From contig JACPPG010000070.1 of NCBI GenBank assembly GCA_016191115.1, forward strand, positions 1 to 64,000: a DNA stretch of 64,000 nucleotides, written 5' to 3'. The stretch comes from Planctomycetia bacterium (GTDB lineage Bacteria > Planctomycetota > Planctomycetia > Pirellulales > JACPPG01). The notes beneath the pieces were generated by a model that was given only the letters and a program-made list of their open reading frames with translations, ran no database searches and was not told the DNA's origin. Shown here in pieces: positions 17,881-26,220 of this stretch (position 1 is its first letter; each line of letters starts with the position of its first letter). The translations under genes were made by a program, and so were the position numbers.

Positions 17881-17902
17881 CCCAGGGGTTGCCACCCCTG
17901 GG
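17881..17902. repeat. Palindrome CCCAGGGGT...ACCCCTGGG
   Basis: Nine-base arms separated by TGCC form a perfect hairpin. A following CTTCGCCAGCG adds to a REP-like appearance. No T-run follows, so it is not an intrinsic terminator. Confidence 0.7.
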
Positions 17903-18288
17903 CTTCGCCAGCGTGGCCTGTGGCACTCTTGGATACTCCCTGGAATGATGCCGCCTCGAACTTGTTCTTTGCGCGTTGGGGGACCGCTTTCGCGATCGCG
18001 GTGTACAATAGTGGTGTCGGGTTGCAGCGCACGCTCGGCGGGAGCGGTGGCAAAAAATCCTGATTTCCGCCGTACCCGCCGGGCGATCTTTGCCGATCTA
18101 ATCTGCAACACGTCAACCGAGCCTATTTCGACCAAGCCTCTCGCCTTGAATTCCGTCGGAGGTGCCAACCCAAAAAGCGTGGATCAGGGTCCTTAGTATT
18201 GGCTGGTGCTTAGCACAGCCTGGCCCTCGTCCTTCTCGCAGCGACTCCACCGTCGCAATCGGCGGGAGGTTGGATTCAAAGTGGCCGT

Positions 18289-18327
18289 GGCCGTCTTCGT
18301 GCAAACGAAACGGCCGCGGTTTTTTTT
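18289..18327 (+). terminator. Intrinsic terminator without an obvious gene
   Basis: GGCCGTCTTCGT pairs with ACGAAACGGCC around a GCAA loop with one bulge. It is followed by GCGG and eight T. This is among the strongest terminators in the window, yet no plus-strand gene ends within 600 bp upstream. Confidence 0.75.
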
Positions 18328-18430
18328 GTGCGCAGCGGCTCGAACTCACTCCTGGGAAGGGGGTTGCGAACCGCGCCAAGACGGCTGGCGGGCGACACCG
18401 GCCCCTTGCAGCCCCAGGCGGCCGAACCGG

Positions 18431-18570
18431 CCAGGGCCATTCACAGATTCAAGCTTGCCGGCGGCGCACCGGCGGGAAAGTGGGACAGGCACCGAGACGC
18501 AACGTTGGTCTGAAAGGACTTGCGCTGTTTATGCTCGGAGCCAGTCCCATTTTCCCGCCTCGCCATTTTG
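18431..18570 (-). mobile_element. MITE-like element, copy C, inverted and truncated
   Basis: Reverse-orientation copy of the element at 15236-15394. It begins with an intact CCAGGGCCATTC end at 18431. It stops at 18570, 18 bp short of the other terminal repeat, where unrelated GTCGAGCCTGAC begins. No target duplication remains. It lies upstream of the PSCyt1-WD40 gene and creates a spurious upstream extension of that reading frame. Confidence 0.8.
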
Positions 18571-18705
18571 GTCGAGCCTGACAATGCGTCAGTCCCGACT
18601 CCCGCCGAGGCGAAGCAATTCGCCGACACCGTTGGACGACACCCTCGCCCGCCGCGCCACTGCCCGCCTTCGTCGATGTCGACCGCGTCCGAGTCGAGGT
18701 GCCCC

Positions 18706-20142
18706 ATGCGCTTGCTGCGCCCGATAGTTCCGGCGTTTGTCGCCCTGGTGATCGCCGGTTCGTCCGCCGTGGCGGAAGATGCCAAGCCGGGCGAAGCAAA
18801 GCCCGCGGCCAAGGTCAGCTTCTACCGCGACGTGCGCCCGATCATCCAGGACCGCTGCCAGGGCTGCCATCAGCCGGCCAAGGCACAGGGCGGACTGGTG
18901 ATGACCGGCTACGCGGCGATCAAAAAGGGGGGCGAGAGCGAGTCGCCCGGCTTCGTGCCCGGCGATCCCGACACGAGCGAGGTCGTCTCGCAAATCACCG
19001 CCGTCGGCGATCAGCCGCCGGCCATGCCCAAAGGCGGCCCGCCGCTCAAGCCCGATCAGATTGAGCTACTGCGGCGCTGGGTCGCTGAGGGCGCCGCCGA
19101 CGACACGCCTGAGATAACCGAAACGGCAGTCGACATGGCGCATCCGCCGGTCTACACGTTGCCGCCGGTGCTCACGTCGCTCGACTATTCCCCCGACGGG
19201 TCGCTATTGGCCGTGTCGGGCTACCACGAAGTGCTTCTGCACCAGGTGGATGGCAGCGGCGTGGTCGCGCGGCTGGTGGGCTTGTCGGAACGGATCGAGT
19301 CGGCCCGCTTCTCGCCCGACGGCAAGCGGTTGGCCGTGACGGGGGGCTCGCCCGGCCGCTTCGGCGAAGTGCAGATATGGGACGTCGCCGCGCGCGAGCT
19401 GAAGCAGTCGGTCCTGGTCACGTACGACACAGTGTACGGCGCCAGTTGGTCGACCGACGGCACAAAGGTGGCTTTTGGCTGCGCGGACAACACGTGCCGC
19501 GCGATCGACGCCGGAACCGGCAAGCAGGTCTTCTTCCAGGGTGCCCACAACGATTGGGTGCTGGACACGGTCTTTTCCGTCGACAGCTCACACCTGGTAA
19601 GCGTGAGCCGTGACCGCTCGATGAAGCTCAACGAGGTGGCCACCGAGCGATTCGTCGACAACGTCACCAGCATCACGCCGGGGGCCCTCAAGGGCGGGCT
19701 GATCAGCGTCGACCGCCACCCGAAGAAGGACGAGCTGCTAGTAGGCGGCGCCGATGGCACGCCCAAGATCTACCAGATGCACCGCACTAAAGCCCGCGTG
19801 ATCGGCGACGATTTCAATCTGATCCGCGCCTTCGACGCCATGCCGGGTCGCCTCTTCTCGGTCCGCTACAACGCCGATGGGTCGCGCATCCTGGCCGGCA
19901 GCTCGAGCGACGGGCAGGGCGAGGTGCGGGTCTACCAGGAGGCCGACGCCAAGCTCGTCTCCCGCTTCGCCAGCGAAAACGGCGCCATCTACGCCGTCGC
20001 CTATCGACCGGACGGGAAACAGGTGGCCACTGCCGGGTTCGACGGGATGGTTCGCCTGTGGGACCCGGAGACCGGCAAGCTGGTGAAGGAGTTCTTGCCG
20101 GTGCCGGCCGAGCCCGCCAGCGTTGCCCAGGCAGCGAAATGA
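18706..20142 (+). CDS. Planctomycete cytochrome C domain plus WD40 repeat protein
   Basis: 478 aa. Signal peptide (about residues 1-23), then a PSCyt1-type cytochrome domain with heme site CQGCH at 51-55 and a later Met in PPAMPKGGPPL. WD40-like repeats follow from about residue 150 to the end (YSPDGSLLAVSG, FSPDGKRLAVTGG, YRPDGKQVATAGFDG). A periplasmic electron-transfer or scaffold protein. It overlaps or nearly abuts the DUF1549/DUF1553 gene downstream; the two form a standard planctomycete pair of unknown function. ATG 18706 has GAGGT upstream and begins the signal peptide, so the longer open frame through the MITE is rejected. Confidence 0.88.
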   Translation: MRLLRPIVPAFVALVIAGSSAVAEDAKPGEAKPAAKVSFYRDVRPIIQDRCQGCHQPAKAQGGLVMTGYAAIKKGGESESPGFVPGDPDTSEVVSQITAVGDQPPAMPKGGPPLKPDQIELLRRWVAEGAADDTPEITETAVDMAHPPVYTLPPVLTSLDYSPDGSLLAVSGYHEVLLHQVDGSGVVARLVGLSERIESARFSPDGKRLAVTGGSPGRFGEVQIWDVAARELKQSVLVTYDTVYGASWSTDGTKVAFGCADNTCRAIDAGTGKQVFFQGAHNDWVLDTVFSVDSSHLVSVSRDRSMKLNEVATERFVDNVTSITPGALKGGLISVDRHPKKDELLVGGADGTPKIYQMHRTKARVIGDDFNLIRAFDAMPGRLFSVRYNADGSRILAGSSSDGQGEVRVYQEADAKLVSRFASENGAIYAVAYRPDGKQVATAGFDGMVRLWDPETGKLVKEFLPVPAEPASVAQAAK

Positions 20143-20192
20143 ATTCGAGCCAACACGCACAAAAACCGTCCGCGCACAGGAAAAATCGGGTT

Positions 20193-23100
20193 ATGAATCG
20201 AAACCAACGCACGCTTGTTCTCTCGATCGCCGCCGGCTTGGCACTCCTGTTCGCGGCGACGGGACGCACGTCGGCCGACGAGGGCAAGCCCGAGAAGCTG
20301 CCCGAAGGAATGCAAGTCGTCGGGCTCGCGGCGATTCCGGCGACGATCGAGCTCAAGCACCGCTACGACTACGCCCAACTGCTCGTCACCGGCGTATTGG
20401 CCACGGGCGAGCGGATCGACGTGACGCGCATGGCCGCGGTCGAGGCGCCGGCCGCGTTGCTGGCGATCTCGCCCAATCGCCTGGTGCGGCCCGCCGGCGA
20501 CGGTACAGGCGCCCTGGCCGTGTCGCTCGCCGGCCAGACGCTCTCGGTTCCCGTCAAGGTGACCGGTCAGAAGGACGACTACCCGATCAGCTTCGTGCGG
20601 GACGTGATGCCGGTGGTGTCGAAGCTCGGCTGCAACGCCGGCACCTGCCACGGCGCGGCCAACGGCAAGAACGGGTTCAAGCTGTCGCTGCGCGGTTACG
20701 ATCCGCTGTTCGACCATCGCGCGCTGACCGACGATCTGGCCGGCCGCCGGTTCAATCGCGCCGCGCCCGACCAGAGCCTCATGTTGCTAAAGCCGTCGGG
20801 CGGGGTACCGCACGTCGGCGGCGCGATCACCCATCGCGGCGAACCGTACTACGAGATCCTGCGGGCGTGGATCGCCGCGGGCGTGAAGCTCGATCTGGAA
20901 ACGCCGCGCGTGACGAAGATCGAGGTGTTTCCCAAGGAGGCCCTGGTGCCGCTGGCGGGCATGAAGCAGCAGGTCGTGGTCACGGCAACCTATGCCGACG
21001 GCCGCACGCGCGACGTCACGGCCGAGTCGTTCCTCGTTAGCAGCACGACCGACGTGGTGGAGGTCGACAAGCAAGGTTTGGCGATCGGCATGCGTCGCGG
21101 TGAGGCGTCCTTGTTGGCCCGCTATGAGGGTTCCTACGCCGCCACGACGGTGGTGGTGATGGGGGACCGGAGCGGCTTCGTATGGCAGGACGCGCCCCAG
21201 AACAATCACTTGGACAAGCTCGTCTACGACAAACTCAAGAAAGTGAAGGTTCAGCCGAGCGAGCTGTGTACCGACGCTGAGTTCATCCGCCGCGTGTACC
21301 TCGATTTGCTGGGCGTGCCTCCGCAGCCCGACGCGGTTCGCGCCTTCATCGCCGACGCCCGCGACACCAAGGTCAAGCGCGACGAGATGATCGACCGGTT
21401 GATCGGCAGCCCGGAATACATCGACCACTGGACGAACAAGTGGGCCGACCTGTTGCAGGTGAATCGCAAATTCCTGGGCGAGGAAGGGGCGTGGGCGTTC
21501 CGCAACTGGATTCGCCAGGCGCTGTCGGACAACATGCCCTACGACCAGTTCGTGTACCGCGTGCTGACGGCGTCGGGCTCGACGCTTGCGAACCCGCCGG
21601 CGTCGTACTACAAGGTGCTGCGCACTCCGGCCGACGCGATGGAAAACACCACGCAACTGTTCCTGGCGGTGCGGTTCAACTGCAACAAGTGCCACGACCA
21701 TCCGTTCGAGCGGTGGACGCAGGACCAGTACTATCACCTGGCCGCCTATTTCGCCCACGTCGGCCGCAAGGCGGCGCCGGAGTTCGCCGGACGCTCGGTC
21801 GGCGGCACCGCCGTCGAGCAAGCGCTGCCCCTGGTGGAAGTGGTCTACGACCAGGGCGCAGGCGACGTCACGCACGAACGCACCGGCAAGGTGGCCGGGC
21901 CGGAGTTCCCCTACGCGTTCACCGGCAGCCCCGAAGCGAACTCGCCGGCTGCCCGCCGCGAGCAGCTCGCCCGCTGGATCACCAGCAAGGACAATCCGTA
22001 TTTTGCCAAGAGCTACGTGAATCGCATCTGGAGCTACCTGGTGGGCGTGGGGATCATTGAGCCGATCGACGACATTCGGGCGGGTAACCCGCCGTCGAAC
22101 CCCGAGCTGTTGGACCGGTTGACGGGCGATTTTCTGGCAAGCGGCTTCGACGTCCGCGGCGTGTTCCGCGAGATCTGCAAGTCGCGCGTCTATCAACAGT
22201 CGATCGTCACCAACAAGTGGAACCAGGACGACGACATCAATTTTTCGCACGCGCTTGCCCGGCGGCTTCCGGCCGAGACGCTCTACGACGCCGTGCACGT
22301 CGCCGCCGGCTCCCGCCCGAAACTGCCGGGCGTGCCGGAGGGTTTCCTGGCCTCGCAATTGCCGGATAGCGGCGTCGAGCTGGCCGACGGCTTCTTGAAC
22401 CTCTTCGGCCGCCCGCCGCGTGAAAGCGCGTGCGAGTGCGAGCGATCGAGCGGCGTGATGCTCGGTCAGGCCTTGAACCTGGTCAACGGACCGACGATTG
22501 CCGAGGCGATTTCCGACCCCAAGAACCGCATCACCTCGCTTGTCGCCTCCCAGCCGGACGACGGCAAGCTGGTCGAAGACCTGTTCATGTCCATCCTTTG
22601 CCGGTTGCCCAAGCCGGAGGAATCGGCCGCCGGCGTCGAGGCGATCAACGCCGCCGGGCGCGACTACGACGAGCGGCAAGCGGCGTTGACTGCGCTCGAG
22701 AGGGACAAGCTGCCCGCCCGCCAGGCCGCATGGGAGAAGAGCCAGCGGCCGGTCGCGTGGACGGTGCTTGACGTGGCAGCGGCCACGAGCGCCGGCGGCG
22801 CTGAGTTAACCAGGCAGCCCGACGGCGCGATCGCCGCCAGCGGCAAGAGCCCCGAGGCCGACACGTACACGATCCTCGCCACGACAAAGCTGGAAGGGAT
22901 CACGGCCATTCGCATCGAGGTACTGGCCGATCCGAGCCTGCCGTCCGGCGGGCCGGGCCGTGCCGCCAACGGCAACTTCGTGCTTAACGAGCTGCGGGCC
23001 TCGGCGGCGCCGCTGGCGAACCTGGCGGCGGGCAAAGCCGTCGCGCTGGGCCCGGCCGATGCCGACTTCTCGCAAGCCGACCTTGCGGCCGCTACGGCCG

Positions 23101-23531
23101 TCGACGGCGACCCGAAAACCGGCTGGGCGATCGCCCCGCAGTTCGGCAAGCCGCACGTGGCCGTGTTTGAGGCGGCCGAGGACGTGGGCGCCGCCGGTGG
23201 CACGGCGCTGTCGCTGGTGCTGGACCAGCAGTACGGCACGCAGCACACGATCGGCCGGTTGCGGATCTCCGCTACGGCGGCCAAGAGGCCGGTCAAGCTC
23301 GACGGGCTGCCGCCGGCCGTGCTCGAGGTCCTGGCAATCGCCCCAGAAAAACGCACCGCCGAGCAGCAAGCAGCCCTGGCCGCGCACTATCGCACGCAAG
23401 ACGCCGAATGGATGCGCCTCTCGGCCGAAGTCGAGCGGGCGAAACAGGCGCAAAGCCAGTACCGCCTGCAAGGGGCGCAAGACCTGGCCTGGGCGCTGAT
23501 CAACAGCCCGGCGTTCTTGTTCAATCGCTGA
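20193..23531 (+). CDS. DUF1549/DUF1553 cytochrome-domain protein
   Basis: About 1112 aa, exported (signal peptide about 1-28). An N-terminal Ig-like domain is followed by a cytochrome-like segment with CNAGTCH and KNGFKLSLRGYDP, then a second Ig-like domain. DUF1549 contains RRVYLDLLGVPP and the heme-like site FNCNKCHDHPFERW. DUF1553 contains YFAKSYVNRIWSYLVGVGI and GQALNLVNGPTIAEA. A region of about 250 residues between the DUF1553 motifs and the C-terminal INSPAFLFNR looks like a discoidin-type beta domain. ATG 20193 has AGGA upstream and starts the signal peptide. ATG 20139, which overlaps the previous stop as ATGA, is the alternative and would mean translational coupling. Family function unknown. 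Confidence 0.88.
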   Translation: MNRNQRTLVLSIAAGLALLFAATGRTSADEGKPEKLPEGMQVVGLAAIPATIELKHRYDYAQLLVTGVLATGERIDVTRMAAVEAPAALLAISPNRLVRPAGDGTGALAVSLAGQTLSVPVKVTGQKDDYPISFVRDVMPVVSKLGCNAGTCHGAANGKNGFKLSLRGYDPLFDHRALTDDLAGRRFNRAAPDQSLMLLKPSGGVPHVGGAITHRGEPYYEILRAWIAAGVKLDLETPRVTKIEVFPKEALVPLAGMKQQVVVTATYADGRTRDVTAESFLVSSTTDVVEVDKQGLAIGMRRGEASLLARYEGSYAATTVVVMGDRSGFVWQDAPQNNHLDKLVYDKLKKVKVQPSELCTDAEFIRRVYLDLLGVPPQPDAVRAFIADARDTKVKRDEMIDRLIGSPEYIDHWTNKWADLLQVNRKFLGEEGAWAFRNWIRQALSDNMPYDQFVYRVLTASGSTLANPPASYYKVLRTPADAMENTTQLFLAVRFNCNKCHDHPFERWTQDQYYHLAAYFAHVGRKAAPEFAGRSVGGTAVEQALPLVEVVYDQGAGDVTHERTGKVAGPEFPYAFTGSPEANSPAARREQLARWITSKDNPYFAKSYVNRIWSYLVGVGIIEPIDDIRAGNPPSNPELLDRLTGDFLASGFDVRGVFREICKSRVYQQSIVTNKWNQDDDINFSHALARRLPAETLYDAVHVAAGSRPKLPGVPEGFLASQLPDSGVELADGFLNLFGRPPRESACECERSSGVMLGQALNLVNGPTIAEAISDPKNRITSLVASQPDDGKLVEDLFMSILCRLPKPEESAAGVEAINAAGRDYDERQAALTALERDKLPARQAAWEKSQRPVAWTVLDVAAATSAGGAELTRQPDGAIAASGKSPEADTYTILATTKLEGITAIRIEVLADPSLPSGGPGRAANGNFVLNELRASAAPLANLAAGKAVALGPADADFSQADLAAATAVDGDPKTGWAIAPQFGKPHVAVFEAAEDVGAAGGTALSLVLDQQYGTQHTIGRLRISATAAKRPVKLDGLPPAVLEVLAIAPEKRTAEQQAALAAHYRTQDAEWMRLSAEVERAKQAQSQYRLQGAQDLAWALINSPAFLFNR

Positions 23532-23748
23532 AAAGGGATCGGCCCGTTCTCGCCGGCGGAGATTTGGCCGACCGCGCGCGGTGGGCTCGTCCTGCGCCAC
23601 CGCTACAACCGCCACAGGTGGACCTCTTGGCGATTCACGGCGGCCCGCGCGACCTAAGCTTGTGGTGGCTGAGGGGCGGCAACCGTTCGGACACATTTTG
23701 CCCGACAGCGGCGACGCGGTTCGTCGTCATTCTTCTCGAGGCATTGCC

Positions 23749-25011
23749 ATGAATCACGCTTCGCAACTGTCTCGCGGTTCGACCCTTTGGTCGAGCGCCT
23801 CCACGAGGACGCAGCTCTATTGGGTGTTGATCGTTTCCGCCGTCCTCTTTGTCGGCGTGCGCGTGACGAGTTTTGTGACGTCGCATTCCGGCCGTGCCGC
23901 GGCGCCGTCGGAAGAGGCAATCGCCGCCGTGGCCGCCGAACCCAACCAGCCGGCCCCGGCAGCGGAAGCGGCGCCCGCGGAGTCGACAGCGGTCGCGTTG
24001 GGGGGCGGGCATCCTGCCCGCCTTCAGGAGAGCGCCGATCGTGCAGCAACCCAAAACGCGGCCGAAGGCGGTCAGCTCGCCGCCGAAGGCGGGCAGGATC
24101 CCCGCCCCCCAGTGGCCGCGATCCCGCAAGGACCGCGGGAAACCGTCGCGCCGACCGACAATCCGCCGGCGGATCCTGATGGTACAGCGCCTGTCGCCGA
24201 CGCGGCAGACGAAGAAGAGGCGCGCCCGCGCGGGCTGGAGGATTTGCTGAGGGCCTTCGCGACGTCTTCCCGCCGCCGGCTCTCGACGCCCAGCGGCTAC
24301 GCGGACCAACCGGAGAGTGCGCCCCAGGACGAGGCCCAGCCAGCCGCGCCGTCGCCCGAGGAATGGGCGGACGATATCCTGCTGTTTCCCGTGGTCGCAC
24401 CAGCGGCCGCTCCCGCCGGCCAGCGGGCGATCGACGCGGTGGTGCGGTTGTTTACCAGCCCCGGTCGGGTGAATCCGGCCCAGCGCGGGCAACAGTCTGA
24501 TTCGCACGAACCGGGCGAAGCGGTGATCGAGACGGACGCGCTCATCGTGCCACCCGATGCCACGACCCCCCAAACGTCCGGCGACGAGTCCGCTCACGAG
24601 ACGGGGCCCGCTATCACGCCCGCCGGCGATACACCCGAAACGCCACCGCCGGCTGAAGCGCCCGGGGAAGGCGCGGGCGAACAGGAAGCGGCGGACGCCG
24701 ACGCGACGGGCTCGTCCCAAGAGCCGGCCGTCCTTCCGGGACCCTCGGTGCTAGTGCTAGTGAACCCGCACGACAACGGGGCGACGATCCGCTATCTAAT
24801 CAACGGGCATGCGTTCTCGATGGCGCCGGGTCAGTCGCATCGCTTGCCGGTGGGCAAGACGTGGCGGCTGCGGTTTCACCGCGGCGGAGAGTTCGGTGAG
24901 TTTAGCGAGGCCTTGCGCGAAGGGTCGTTCGAGTTTCGCATCACCGACGAAGGATGGCAACTTGCCCCGCGCGAAGGCGATACGCTCGTCGAACCCAGCG
25001 ACGCGCGGTAG
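23749..25011 (+). CDS. Single-pass membrane protein with Pro/Ala/Glu-rich region and small C-terminal domain
   Basis: About 420 aa. One transmembrane helix (YWVLIVSAVLFVGVRV, about residues 23-38), then a long Pro/Ala/Glu-rich, probably disordered periplasmic stretch. A globular about 90-residue C-terminal domain follows, starting VLVLVNPHDNGATIRYLING and containing FHRGGEFGEF. I recall this C-terminal domain as common in planctomycete envelope proteins; its role is unknown. A 111-bp palindromic repeat element lies in frame at 24000-24110, adding 37 codons. ATG 23749 starts just before the helix. Confidence 0.65.
   Translation: MNHASQLSRGSTLWSSASTRTQLYWVLIVSAVLFVGVRVTSFVTSHSGRAAAPSEEAIAAVAAEPNQPAPAAEAAPAESTAVALGGGHPARLQESADRAATQNAAEGGQLAAEGGQDPRPPVAAIPQGPRETVAPTDNPPADPDGTAPVADAADEEEARPRGLEDLLRAFATSSRRRLSTPSGYADQPESAPQDEAQPAAPSPEEWADDILLFPVVAPAAAPAGQRAIDAVVRLFTSPGRVNPAQRGQQSDSHEPGEAVIETDALIVPPDATTPQTSGDESAHETGPAITPAGDTPETPPPAEAPGEGAGEQEAADADATGSSQEPAVLPGPSVLVLVNPHDNGATIRYLINGHAFSMAPGQSHRLPVGKTWRLRFHRGGEFGEFSEALREGSFEFRITDEGWQLAPREGDTLVEPSDAR
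24000..24110. repeat. 111-bp element with 26-bp inverted ends, inside a CDS
   Basis: The ends are GGGGGGCGGGCATCCTGCCC... and its inverse, with one mismatch in 26. Its length is exactly 37 codons, so the host frame (23749-25011) is preserved. No target duplication is visible. Confidence 0.75.
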
Positions 25012-25023
25012 CGGGTCCCGTGC

Positions 25024-25044
25024 CACGGCTTCTCGCAAGCCGTG
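25024..25044. repeat. CACGGCTT/AAGCCGTG hairpin between convergent genes
   Basis: Eight-base perfect arms around CTCGC in the 74-bp gap between two converging genes. A REP-like palindrome that could act as a bidirectional transcript end, but without a T-run. Confidence 0.65.
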
Positions 25045-25085
25045 CAGCCACGGCAAACGGCGGCACAGTTCGGTCAACGCACACT

Positions 25086-25823
25086 CTACGTCGACGGACG
25101 GGTCACTCCGCGGCGGGCGGTCGGGCCAGCGGCCTTCTTCGGCAGCTCGTTCCGCGGCGCGGCCGGCTCGCTCGTCCCCTGGGGCGTTGCGTCCGCCGCC
25201 GGACCCGTCACGCACGAGTTGCCCGTGCACGCCGCTCTGCCACTCGGCTGATAGCAGGCGGGGCGGCACGTCGGGCAGCCCTCGCATCCGCCGCACGACC
25301 CGCAGCCGGCGCCGACGCACGTGCCGGCGGGCCGGTATTTCTCGTTGAAGCCGGGACGGTATTGGATGTACTCGCCGGGACCGCCGCACTTGTCGCAATG
25401 GTGCGTGTCGTAGTGGGTGTAGTAGCCTTGGCCCTTCCAGCAACCGTAGCAACGCGGCTCGTGGCAGTAGCCCAGCCATGTATCGCAGCAGGGCGGGACG
25501 CCCGGCCAGACCTGGTTCGGGTAGATGTTGCGCAGGTCGACGGAGAAGGCGGCGCCCGGCGCGATCTGGGAGGTCATTTCGGACGGGAGGTAGCCGCCGC
25601 CGACTTCCGCGGCGGCCGCCTCCTCCACCACGACCGGTTCGCCAGGCGCGGCGGGCGTCGGCAGACCGGGAGTGACCGGGCCGTCGAGGTCGACCCGCTG
25701 GGCTGTGCGGTGGGGAGCGGTCGCGCGGCTGGCGGCGAATTTGACCTGGTTCTGGCCGGCGGCCACGTCGACCAGGGCCAGGACCGTCGCGAGGGCGGCG
25801 GCGGGCACAATTGCGAACCTCAT
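25086..25823 (-). CDS. Secreted cysteine-rich protein, unknown function
   Basis: 246 aa. Signal peptide MRFAIVPAAALATVLALVDV, a low-complexity N-terminal third, then a Cys/Tyr/Gly-rich core with PPCCDTWLGYCHEPRCYGC, HHCDKCGGPGEY and CVGAGCGSCGGCEGCPTCRP. At least eighteen cysteines in about 90 residues suggest disulfide-bonded or metal-binding surface structure. ATG 25823 is set by the signal peptide; the frame is open upstream but unlikely to be coding. I do not recognise a family. It converges with the membrane protein at 23749-25011. Confidence 0.6.
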   Translation of the reverse strand: MRFAIVPAAALATVLALVDVAAGQNQVKFAASRATAPHRTAQRVDLDGPVTPGLPTPAAPGEPVVVEEAAAAEVGGGYLPSEMTSQIAPGAAFSVDLRNIYPNQVWPGVPPCCDTWLGYCHEPRCYGCWKGQGYYTHYDTHHCDKCGGPGEYIQYRPGFNEKYRPAGTCVGAGCGSCGGCEGCPTCRPACYQPSGRAACTGNSCVTGPAADATPQGTSEPAAPRNELPKKAAGPTARRGVTRPST

Positions 25824-26220
25824 GGCAAGTCGAGTCCGTTCTGGAGGAGAGCCCTGCAATCCGTTTCGCTTGTACTCTAGCCGGAGGCAGCGCCTGTAGG
25901 GGTGATAGTGACACGCCTGGCCCGTGCCACCCAAGGTGCGCGGCACGCGGCCACCTTTCGAGTCGGCGCGACGCAGCGGCAATGGTGAGCAATGAAATCT
26001 CTCCGCGAAAAAGCGCTTCGAGAGAGAAACAAGGCATAAAGACTACAAGCCCGATACGAGCTATTCGCGGACCCGCCTTGCGCGGAAAATCCCCACTTGC
26101 CGCGTACGCAGGGCGGCCGAAGCGAGCGTGAGGGGGGTGTTTGCCGCGAGGCTTTGCCGACGCTAGGGGCCGCTTCGGCGTCATCCTCACGGCTTAGCAA
26201 ATCGTTGCTCTTGCGGCGAG

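Larger units (their letters stand above)
17660..18705. other. Gene-free kilobase: repeats and a candidate RNA gene
   Basis: No convincing coding sequence on either strand. It holds, in order, the 97-bp inverted-repeat element (17720-17816), a short palindrome (17881-17902), a TACAAT hexamer at 18004-18009, several small stems such as GTGCTTAGCAC at 18206-18216, a strong intrinsic terminator (18289-18327) and MITE copy C (18431-18570). The terminator is 630 bp beyond the nearest plus-strand gene. A non-coding RNA of about 310 nt ending at 18327 is therefore possible; it matches no RNA family that I recognise. Confidence 0.4.

Noticed and set aside
18520-18705. Upstream part of the PSCyt1-WD40 frame (start at 18520)
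   Set aside because: It translates the truncated MITE copy; signal peptide and ribosome site place the start at 18706.
20058-20192. Longer start of the DUF1549/DUF1553 protein
   Set aside because: It lies inside the WD40 gene and precedes a clean signal peptide with its own ribosome site; only ATG 20139 remains as a serious alternative.
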